Below are positions 27,569-34,259 of a DNA stretch of 64,000 bases, piece after piece. Source of the stretch: Gimesia alba (GTDB lineage: Bacteria; Planctomycetota; Planctomycetia; Planctomycetales; Planctomycetaceae); NCBI RefSeq assembly GCF_007744675.1, contig NZ_CP036269.1, positions 6,127,046 through 6,191,045 on the forward strand, read 5' to 3'. Position numbers and translations under genes: made by a program. Position 1 is the stretch's first letter, and every line of letters starts with the position of its first letter. The notes under the pieces are model-generated. The model made no database searches. It was given only the letters and a program-made list of their open reading frames with translations, and was not told where the DNA came from.

Positions 27569-28587
27569 AAGTTCTGATTACCGGCGCCAGCGGCTTCATC
27601 GGCAGCTATGTCGTCGGCGAATTACTGGAAGCCGGCTACGATGTCGTCGGCCTCGATAATTTTTCGAAATACGGCCCGCTGCAACCCGCCCACCAGGGGC
27701 ACCCCCGTTATGAATTTCAACAGGGAGACGCCAAAGACATCGCACTCTTGAAACAATTACTAAAGGACTGCGATCACTTCATCGCCGGTGCCGCGATGAT
27801 CGGTGGGATTTCGTATTTCCATAAATTCGCCTACGACCTGCTGGCGGAAAACGAACGCATCACCGCCGCCGCCTTCGACGCGGCGATCGAGGCACATCAG
27901 AAATCGCGTTTGCAGAAAATCACGGTCATCTCTTCTTCCATGGTCTTCGAGAGTGCCACGCGTTTTCCCAGCGAGGAGGGAGACCAGCACCAGTGCCCGC
28001 CCCCGGAATCGACCTACGGCTTTCAAAAACTGGCCGTCGAATATTATGCCCTCGGTGCCCACCAGCAGTACGGCTTACCCTATACCATCGCGCGGCCCTT
28101 TAACTGTGTCGGCATCGGCGAACGCCGCGCCGTGTCTGACGTAGAAGTCCTCTCGGGAGACATTCAGCTCGCGCTGAGTCACGTCGTTCCCGATCTGGTC
28201 CAGAAGGTGCTCAAAGGACAGGACCCACTACAGATTCTTGGCGACGGTTCGCAGGTCCGCCACTATACCTACGGCGGCGACCTCGCCCGCGGCATTCGTT
28301 TGTGCGTGGAACATCCCCAGGCGCTGAACGAAGACTTCAATCTCTCTACAGCCGAAGAAACTACGGTTCTCGAACTGGCCGAAGCGATCTGGCACAAAAT
28401 TCACGGCCCCGACAAACCATTCCGTTATCAAAGCGAAGATCCGTTTCCGCATGACGTGCAGTTCCGATCCCCTTCGGTCGAGAAAGCCCGCCGGCTGCTC
28501 GGTTTTTCAGCCGACACCACGCTCGACGCGATGCTCGACGAAGTCATTCCCTGGATTCAAGAACAAGTAACACGTGGAACGATTTAA
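27565..28587 (+). CDS. NAD-dependent sugar-nucleotide epimerase/dehydratase (extended SDR)
   Basis: 340 residues. The start ATG overlaps the preceding stop as ATGA, so translation is coupled. Rossmann loop ITGASGFIGSYVVGEL with VVGLDNFSKYG. The catalytic Tyr-x-x-x-Lys is STYGFQKLAVEYY, with the Ser in VISSSMVFESATRF. The substrate part contains ARPFNCVGIGERRAVSD and a C-terminal RRLLGFSADTTLDAML. The uronate-type product of the preceding dehydrogenase is the obvious substrate candidate, so 4-epimerisation or decarboxylation is an inference from context. Not closely similar to the other epimerase of this window (11451-12428) outside the shared motifs. Confidence 0.9.
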   Translation: MKVLITGASGFIGSYVVGELLEAGYDVVGLDNFSKYGPLQPAHQGHPRYEFQQGDAKDIALLKQLLKDCDHFIAGAAMIGGISYFHKFAYDLLAENERITAAAFDAAIEAHQKSRLQKITVISSSMVFESATRFPSEEGDQHQCPPPESTYGFQKLAVEYYALGAHQQYGLPYTIARPFNCVGIGERRAVSDVEVLSGDIQLALSHVVPDLVQKVLKGQDPLQILGDGSQVRHYTYGGDLARGIRLCVEHPQALNEDFNLSTAEETTVLELAEAIWHKIHGPDKPFRYQSEDPFPHDVQFRSPSVEKARRLLGFSADTTLDAMLDEVIPWIQEQVTRGTI

Positions 28588-29312
28588 TGGAAACGGAAAA
28601 TGTGCCACTATCGGTGATTGTGCCCGTGTATAACGAGGCCGAGAATTTCCCGTGTCTGATTGAAGAGATCGACGCGCGGCTGTCGCCCCCCTTTCGCGTG
28701 CTCGTGGTCTACGACTTCGATGAAGACACCACCCTGCCCGTCGCCCGTCAACTGGCAGAGACGCGGCCTTACCTGACGCTTGTCAAAAACAATCTGGGCC
28801 GCGGCCCCGCGAATGCATTGCGGGCCGGCTTCCAGGAAGCAGAGACTGGCCCCGCGCTGGTAATCATGGCCGATCTCTCCGACGACCTGCGCGATGTCGC
28901 CCCCATGTTAGCCCTGTATCACTCCGGGCATCGCGTCGTCTGTGCCTCCCGCTATATGAAAGGCGGCCAGCAACTGGGCGGCCCCCTGTTAAAGCGAACG
29001 CTGAGCCGCCTGGCGGGCCTCTCCCTCTATTATCTCGTCGGCTTCCCCACGCACGACGCCACGAATAATTTCCGTCTGTACGACGCCGCCCTGGTCAACG
29101 ACCTGCAAATCGAAAGCGAACACGGCTTCGAGATCGCTCTGGAACTGACGGCCAAAGCCTTCATCCGCGGCGAACCAATCGCCGAGATTCCCACCACCTG
29201 GAAAGACCGCAGCGCGGGAGAATCCCGCTTCCAACTCTTCCGCTGGTTACCGAAGTATTTAAGGTGGTATCGCTATGCGCTGTTTAACCGGCGAAGAAAG
29301 CCGGGGGCTTGA
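28587..29312 (+). CDS. Family 2 glycosyltransferase (polyprenyl-phosphate-mannose synthase-like)
   Basis: 241 residues. The ATG shares one base with the previous stop (TAATG), the third coupled junction of the operon. GT-A fold: SVIVPVYNEAENFPCLIEEI, then the nucleotide-binding strand FRVLVVYDFDEDTTLPVARQ, and VIMADLSDDLRDVAPMLALY at the place where DPM1-like enzymes have the Asp-x-Asp. The C-terminus TTWKDRSAGESRFQLFRWLP is the typical PI..RxxGxSK/R..L region. There is no C-terminal transmembrane pair, so it is a soluble or peripheral enzyme. It probably makes the lipid-linked sugar donor that the GT-C enzyme of the operon uses. Confidence 0.9.
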   Translation: METENVPLSVIVPVYNEAENFPCLIEEIDARLSPPFRVLVVYDFDEDTTLPVARQLAETRPYLTLVKNNLGRGPANALRAGFQEAETGPALVIMADLSDDLRDVAPMLALYHSGHRVVCASRYMKGGQQLGGPLLKRTLSRLAGLSLYYLVGFPTHDATNNFRLYDAALVNDLQIESEHGFEIALELTAKAFIRGEPIAEIPTTWKDRSAGESRFQLFRWLPKYLRWYRYALFNRRRKPGA

Positions 29313-29558
29313 TCTAAGAATCATCAATCAATAGAGTCGCTTCAACTGAAAACCAAACAGGCACTAAATCACTAACGATGCCCGACATCTGGTTTTCGTA
29401 GGTCCAGATGTACGTGGTGACTCCAGAGGTCTTTTCGCTGGTAACAATTATGAAACTTTCATTTTATCATGATAAACAGAAGTAATAGTAATACCGTATA
29501 CATTACTTAGGGGCCAAAAGTGGGGGAATACCATTTACCCATGGAGGATCTATATGTT

Positions 29559-29858
29559 CTATTTCTTCTGGTGATTCACGTTTTTTTTCATATACAGCAC
29601 TTCATCTAATGTGAACCAAATATTATGAGGATCTATGCCAAACTGTTGGCCATCACTAGTTTTAACATCTGGCGATACTTGAAGGCTCGATCCGAATTCT
29701 CCAAGAATAGCTCCCTTATATGGATTAGACTGCAATACAGTATTTTCGTGCGATGGTTCATCGGCAAGACGAATATGAATGATTCTCCGCCCCAAAGAGT
29801 ATTGTACTAAATCTAATATATAGATTAATTCAGGATCAAGGTTACCAAAATGGTGCAT
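29559..29858 (-). CDS. Small AT-rich hypothetical protein
   Basis: 99 residues from ATG 29858. AGGAG lies 7 bases upstream of it and 4 bases upstream of the alternative ATG 29861. The frame extends to 29912 without a ribosome site. Sequence MHHFGNLDPELIYILDLVQY, then GRRIIHIRLADEPSHENT and GIDPHNIWFTLDEVLYMKK. A compact alpha/beta cytoplasmic protein with no membrane segment, ending in a Lys-rich tail. I do not recognise the family. It is transcribed away from the ankyrin-repeat gene at 29999, and the two starts are 140 bp apart. The pair could be an immunity-type or toxin-neutralising set, but nothing in the sequence proves it. Confidence 0.5.
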   Translation of the reverse strand: MHHFGNLDPELIYILDLVQYSLGRRIIHIRLADEPSHENTVLQSNPYKGAILGEFGSSLQVSPDVKTSDGQQFGIDPHNIWFTLDEVLYMKKNVNHQKK

Positions 29859-29926
29859 CATAATACTCCTAAATAATAACTCGCTTAAGGTAACATACTC
29901 AAAATTCAACATCCAAGCGAATTATT

Positions 29927-29960
29927 AGGGAGCAGGAATCTTTGAATCGCGTCCAGACCA
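29927..29960 (+). repeat. Short dispersed repeat, copy 1
   Basis: AGGGAGCAGGAATCTTTGAATCG followed by CCAGACC matches two other places in this zone (30310-30347, 32445-32475). The shared core is about GGGGCAGGAWTTTTKAATTGAG. It sits just upstream of the ankyrin-repeat gene. Diverged, so only moderately sure. Confidence 0.4.
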
Positions 29961-29998
29961 CCTTTAATATCTCTAAAACACAAATAATGGAGAAAGAG

Positions 29999-30268
29999 AT
30001 GATTGAGACAAACGAAGTTGAGTATTGGGCAGCACTTGGCTATTTAGACAAAGTGCAGGAATCAATCGCAACTGGATGCAATGTCAATGCTCGCGGAGAA
30101 AGCGGTTATACTGCATTACATGCCGCCGTTGTGAACGAGCACGCTGCAATTGTTAGGTTACTGCTTGAATTTGGTGCTGCCCCTTCTGCTCAACTAGAAT
30201 CGGGAGAAACTCCAGCAGACTTGGCAAGGCTTACGGACAACAAAGAAATCATTGAGATGCTATCTTAA
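29999..30268 (+). CDS. Small ankyrin-repeat protein
   Basis: 89 residues from ATG 29999, chosen because GGAG lies six bases upstream. The frame begins at 29942. Three ankyrin-type units are visible: EYWAALGYLDKVQESIATGC, then GYTALHAAVVNEHAAIVRLL with the signature TALHxA, and ESGETPADLARLTDNKEIIE. Such a stack of helix pairs binds other proteins. No signal peptide, so cytoplasmic. It lies divergently from the orphan gene at 29559-29858 and is followed by a short repeat. Small ankyrin proteins like this often sit in accessory regions, and some act as immunity partners, which is not shown here. Confidence 0.75.
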   Translation: MIETNEVEYWAALGYLDKVQESIATGCNVNARGESGYTALHAAVVNEHAAIVRLLLEFGAAPSAQLESGETPADLARLTDNKEIIEMLS

Positions 30269-30309
30269 CCAGTTTTGGTCGTCAACGAATTCTTTATCAC
30301 CCGAGGTAT

Positions 30310-30347
30310 AAAGGGGGCAGGATTTTTGAATTGAGACCAGTCCCTTT
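30310..30347 (+). repeat. Short dispersed repeat, copy 2
   Basis: AAAGGGGGCAGGATTTTTGA followed by ATTGAGACCAG and closing with CCCTTT, so the unit has AAAGGG/CCCTTT ends. The clearest of three related copies. It lies 45 bp after the ankyrin gene and about 50 bp before the ZIP-like gene. Confidence 0.45.
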
Positions 30348-30395
30348 ATTGTTTTCTAATAAATCCATCAAACTACACATCGAATCGACGCCTTT

Positions 30396-31190
30396 ATGCT
30401 TTCAGTAATCCAATGGGTTCATCTCTTCATTATTTTTTTGATTGCTTTTGCGGGGGGGTATTTTCCATTTGTCAAACCGGGACAGGTCCGCACGAATGGG
30501 GGATTTCCGCGAGGTGAAGCGTTTTCTTCCGGCGTTTTTCTTGCGCTTTCATTGACCATGTTACTCCCGGCCTCCTTTCACATTTTTCAACAGCAGCTTC
30601 CCGAAGTTAATTATCCCGTCGGTTCCGTCATTGCCATCATTGCCTTTTTAGGACTACTTGCGATGGAGCACATGACGATGCATTCCATCGAGAGAGAGCG
30701 AATCAAGATACAAAATGGACGGCTGCCTGCACGCATCCCGCTGGTCATGACAACGATGATCGCACTTCCCTCATTCTTTTTAGGAACCGCCTTAGGAATG
30801 AGCGACAATACCGACGCGACGTTAATCTTTATCGCAATCATACTCCATAAAGGAACAGCCGCCTTTGCCTTGATGCTCACGATGGTTCGCAGCACGCTCT
30901 CTCGTTCGCAAACCATCATCCTGTTTACTGCTTTTGCATTAATTACTCCGCTGGGAATACTTTTTGGTGGATTCGTTCACAATGAACTTTCCCCTTCCAC
31001 CGCAATAATCAAAGCCATCGTACTCTCACTGGGAGCCGGTACGTTCCTCTATATGGGTACGCTACACGAAATGAAACACGCCTCGTTAATCGAACACTGT
31101 GGCAAAAGAAGTTGCTTTCTGACAATGGTTGCCGGCTTGGTAATCACGGCATTGGTTCGCCTCGTCATGGGCGAAGCACATCATTTTTAA
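30396..31190 (+). CDS. ZIP-family divalent metal transporter-like protein
   Basis: 264 residues, eight hydrophobic segments. The opening QWVHLFIIFLIAFAGGYFPF and the end SLGAGTFLYMGTLHEM fit the ZIP-I (ZIP1-3) group. The fifth helix has IILHKGTAAFAL, matching the family HKG..A.SL motif, with His151. The fourth helix is odd: where ZIP proteins have HSVFEGLA, this protein reads PSFFLGTA, so both binding-site residues (His and Glu) are replaced by Pro125 and Leu129. A His-rich cytoplasmic loop after helix 3 is short (MEHMTMHSIERE). Zinc or iron uptake is the family role. The changed site makes true transport uncertain. Confidence 0.78.
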   Translation: MLSVIQWVHLFIIFLIAFAGGYFPFVKPGQVRTNGGFPRGEAFSSGVFLALSLTMLLPASFHIFQQQLPEVNYPVGSVIAIIAFLGLLAMEHMTMHSIERERIKIQNGRLPARIPLVMTTMIALPSFFLGTALGMSDNTDATLIFIAIILHKGTAAFALMLTMVRSTLSRSQTIILFTAFALITPLGILFGGFVHNELSPSTAIIKAIVLSLGAGTFLYMGTLHEMKHASLIEHCGKRSCFLTMVAGLVITALVRLVMGEAHHF

Positions 31191-31269
31191 ACGTTTGACT
31201 AAACGGGGTCAGCAGACTTTGAGAAGAGAAATTAATGAACAGCCGTAGTTCACGAAAGGCTTTTTAAAC

Positions 31270-32313
31270 ATGTTCTCGAAATTCAACATACAAGCGCCAA
31301 AGATTACGTTCATTCTTGTCTTCTGTTATGGATGGATGGCTTATAATTTCGTTTTACTTGGGGCGAGCCGAATACAAAAAATAAGTCAAGTAAAACTTCC
31401 TCATAGTGATGGTGATTATTCACGTCTTTGTTTTTCTGTAAATTCAAAAAAACTATATGCCTTGGATCCATCTCAAGGCGCCATTCATACTTGGGATCTT
31501 ATGAGTACCAAACACCAGAATCAAATTAGCATCAATCAACCTGTTCAATGGAATCAGCTAATTGCAATAGATGAAAATATAATCTTGATGGCAGATTCGA
31601 AAGGAGATGTCTGGAATTTCAATCTCAAAAAGAAAACGTTAACTCAATTATACAAGCAACCCATGGATGACCGTGATGGGATGTTTATGATTTTTGATCA
31701 GAAAAGTTCTCAGTTGATTCTGATTCGATCCGATGGTTCGATCAAATATTTAGGATATCGTGGAGAGCAAATAACAAATATTTCAAGAATTGATTTAAAG
31801 AATGGGATTGAACGTGTGGCTTTTTCAAAGGATTATGCAAATTTTGCGACAGTTGACTGGAGTAACAATGTAAACTTCAGGCTAGCTAACGAATCGAAAC
31901 CTATTTGGACAAAAAACTATAAAAACGGAAAAATTTGTAGTCTCTGTTTTGGCCTTACAAAGGATTTGTTAGTTTTATCTGAAATTGACGGATCATGTTG
32001 GGGTATTAACACAAAACTTGCACAGGTGAACTGGAAAATTTCCTGCAGACCACGCTTATTTAATACTAATGTTTCTCAAGACGGAAATTATATTTATGTT
32101 TTAGTAGGAAGTATAAGAAAAATACGATCCAAGACGGGCACTGCTGCTTTTCATATTCACCGAATCCCAGATGGGCAATTGGTTTTTCAGCAGAAATTAA
32201 AAGGAGACATGCCTAAAGCTCTAGAAGTCTCTCCAGATGGTAAGTTCGTTGCAGCGCTATCTGAGGGTAAAATATTTCTTTGGGAAGTTGAGTCAAACCT
32301 GTCAGAAAAATAA
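31270..32313 (+). CDS. AT-rich membrane-anchored beta-propeller-like protein
   Basis: 347 residues. One N-terminal hydrophobic segment (ITFILVFCYGWMAYNFVLLG) is a signal or anchor. The rest is a string of four-strand blade-like units without classical WD signatures, such as LYALDPSQGAIHTWDLMS, then AFSKDYANFATVDWSNNV and VSPDGKFVAALSEGKIFLWE, which is close to a WD40 blade. The protein is probably outside the cytoplasm. Codon use is strongly AT-biased compared with the operon to the left, in line with an acquired accessory gene. No partner gene is visible. Function unknown. Confidence 0.7.
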   Translation: MFSKFNIQAPKITFILVFCYGWMAYNFVLLGASRIQKISQVKLPHSDGDYSRLCFSVNSKKLYALDPSQGAIHTWDLMSTKHQNQISINQPVQWNQLIAIDENIILMADSKGDVWNFNLKKKTLTQLYKQPMDDRDGMFMIFDQKSSQLILIRSDGSIKYLGYRGEQITNISRIDLKNGIERVAFSKDYANFATVDWSNNVNFRLANESKPIWTKNYKNGKICSLCFGLTKDLLVLSEIDGSCWGINTKLAQVNWKISCRPRLFNTNVSQDGNYIYVLVGSIRKIRSKTGTAAFHIHRIPDGQLVFQQKLKGDMPKALEVSPDGKFVAALSEGKIFLWEVESNLSEK

Positions 32314-32444
32314 ATCCATCTGTTCTGATTCAAAATAAATCTGCCAATCGCCCGCCACTACGATTTACGATTCAGCGAGTCAGGTGGTCGTAACCTACCT
32401 TAAAAACCGGTACCAAGTCTTATGAAGGTTGGTTCAGGACAGAA

Positions 32445-32475
32445 TAAGGGGCAGGAGTTTTTAAATTGAGTTAGC
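32445..32475 (+). repeat. Short dispersed repeat, copy 3
   Basis: TAAGGGGCAGGAGTTTTTAA followed by ATTGAGTTAGCC. Related to 30310-30347 over the first 24 bases and located 14 bp upstream of the next start codon. Confidence 0.4.
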
Positions 32476-32489
32476 CGAAAGAACCGACG

Positions 32490-32924
32490 ATGAACGCGTG
32501 CCGAATTCTGATTGTGTTTGCGACAGGGCTTTTGTTTTCATGCTCTAAAGAGGACGGAGATGTCCCGCGCGAACCCGAGAAAGCGGCGGAAACTGCTGCT
32601 CAACCAACGGAAACCAAAACTGCTGAAGGAATTCTGGAGTACTACCCTCAGGATGTGAAGAGCGTGCAGGCGTGGCTGGGGCATGAATTCATGGTTGGCG
32701 AAACACCGATCCGACCAACCGAGGCCGTCCCAGCGGAAACATTAAGAAAGATGATAGGACGAACGGTGAAAATTGAAGGTGTCTGGAACCCCGGGCAGAA
32801 GTGGAAGCAACCGCAGCCAACCGACGACGAGGCATATTTGCAGAATCCAGCGTTTTCTGAAGGTGAGATTGTGATCCGGGGGGCGGGTATCGAAGCGGCA
32901 TCGGTATTGGATGTCGATCAATGA
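32490..32924 (+). CDS. Small lipoprotein of unknown function
   Basis: 144 residues. MNACRILIVFATGLLFSC is a lipoprotein signal with Cys18 as the lipidation site. An Ala/Glu/Thr-rich linker follows (KAAETAAQPTETKTAEG). The rest is a small domain beginning YYPQDVKSVQAWLGHEFMVG and containing MIGRTVKIEGVWNPGQKW and EGEIVIRGAGI, which looks like a short beta barrel. I do not recognise the family. Neighbouring genes give no hint. The distance to the next real gene is over 1.3 kb, so it is transcribed alone. Confidence 0.65.
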   Translation: MNACRILIVFATGLLFSCSKEDGDVPREPEKAAETAAQPTETKTAEGILEYYPQDVKSVQAWLGHEFMVGETPIRPTEAVPAETLRKMIGRTVKIEGVWNPGQKWKQPQPTDDEAYLQNPAFSEGEIVIRGAGIEAASVLDVDQ

Positions 32925-33099
32925 AATAGGAGAACTGAACCCAAACGGGCTATCAGACAGATAAAGGTTCCCGGAGCTTTGATTTCCATTACTACCGAAA
33001 TTTCGTTCCCCTCTCCTGGATGTTCATCTGAAGTATTGCCGGTGATATCTGATAGGATTTGTTTGCCGTTGGATTGCTTACTCTGATTGGAAACGGCGG

Positions 33100-33301
33100 C
33101 TAGGTAGCGTTTCTTAATTCGAATTGGTCCTTACCAATGACTTACAACCGGGGCTAACGCCCTGCGGCTAATGGGCCTTTTCTGCGGTCATAGTCCAGTA
33201 AACAGGGGTAACAACACACTATCGGCTACGGTGAATTCTTACATAGCTTACTCAGTAGACCTCAAAATCAGGATCAGAACGATTAAACAAACGCTACCTA
33301 G
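33100..33301. mobile_element. 202-bp MITE-like inverted-repeat element, copy B
   Basis: Perfect 13-bp terminal inverted repeats, CTAGGTAGCGTTT (33100-33112) and AAACGCTACCTAG (33289-33301). The left arm, TTCTTAATTCGAATTGGT and then CCGGGGCTAACGCCCTGCGG, matches the inverted right arm of copy A (1309-1510) and the fragment at 39090. The length is exactly that of copy A. No transposase. Flanking CGG/CGC bases do not show a clear target duplication. Confidence 0.8.
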
Positions 33302-33994
33302 CGCCGACCCGCTCAGGGTTGGCGGCATTCAGAATATTCTGGCGTGCCTTTCTGGTAGGTAGTTCGAGAGCTGCGGGCGGCCACATAGGGCCGCTCCCTA
33401 CGCCTGGATGATGAATTCATGATTTGGTTTTGTTTGTTGATCTGTCAATTTCCTGCTCGCTGCGCTCGGCCTGGATGTGCATCCGAGATTATCTATGGAG
33501 GGAATGAAAATATCATATTTGCGATGCAGATCATCTTCAGGGGCGTGGAGACGTCAAGGGGGAGTCGCTGCTTTTTCCCGCAAACGACTCGCGATCAACT
33601 GAAACGTCTTTATGATGCCACAGGTAAGCGGCGTGATGTCGTTTGATAATTGAGGTGCGGGTGAGCAGGGGATTAGAAAATCGGTCTGAAACGAGCGGGT
33701 TTTATGGTGCTGATTTTCGTAGTCGTTCAGGAATCTCAACTGAATCCGTAGTGCTCACTCGCGCGCCCGACGTTATCTCCGCATGATCATGCCGATGCGC
33801 GGGTTGCCGTCAAGACAAATTTCTTCAGCAGGATATTGTGAAGGTTCAGATGTAAAGCTGATGAGTTGATTCCGTCAACAGCAGAAGCAAGCGTGATGGG
33901 CGGCTGTCTGATCCAGGCATCGAACTTGGCCTCTACGGAATCAGAGTCCGTTGTTCTGCCCCAGAGCGACAAGGGCGGAAAGAAACAGGGCAAT
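33302..33994. other. Gene-free stretch between the MITE and the tRNA-Thr relic
   Basis: No supported gene. A 228-bp frame at 33419-33646 has an odd Cys/Arg composition and no family features. Near 33376-33403 GCGGCC and GGGCCGC form a small palindrome followed by GCTCCCTACG. It looks like intergenic debris of several decayed insertions. Confidence 0.4.
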
Positions 33995-34001
33995 GAAAAA
34001 G

Positions 34002-34050
34002 AGCCGCCAAGGAGAATCGAACTCCTGACCTACGCATTTCGAATGTGTTG
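34002..34050 (-). pseudogene. tRNA-Thr 3'-half relic (displaced att-like copy)
   Basis: The stretch 33995-34050 matches 36872-36927 at 51 of 56 positions. In the second copy these bases are the 3' half of an intact tRNA-Thr, from discriminator and acceptor strand through T arm to the anticodon loop, plus seven bases beyond the 3' end. Here the 5' half (D arm, acceptor 5' strand) is missing, so this is not a working tRNA. Both copies face the same way, and the tRNA 3' end points toward the intervening 2.8 kb. That is the arrangement left by an integrase that used the tRNA gene as attachment site. Confidence 0.7.
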
Positions 34051-34259
34051 TCCCTTCATTTAAGTTACTGCCTTTGCTGACGTTACATCCTTCTCCTGTT
34101 CTCTGATTCCTCAAATGTAGATTCGAATAGAATTCCCGAAAAATGCTTCGCCAGCGCCTCAACCCACGGGTATGATTGAAACTTGCGAATTTGACGCAAG
34201 ATAGTATTTTTCCCGGCCTATTTCAGCAAAGTTTATACCCCAAGGTCTCGGCTGACGAA

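Noticed and set aside
33419-33646. A 75-residue frame in the gap after the MITE-like element
   Set aside because: Composition looks like translated repeat debris and no ribosome site is present.
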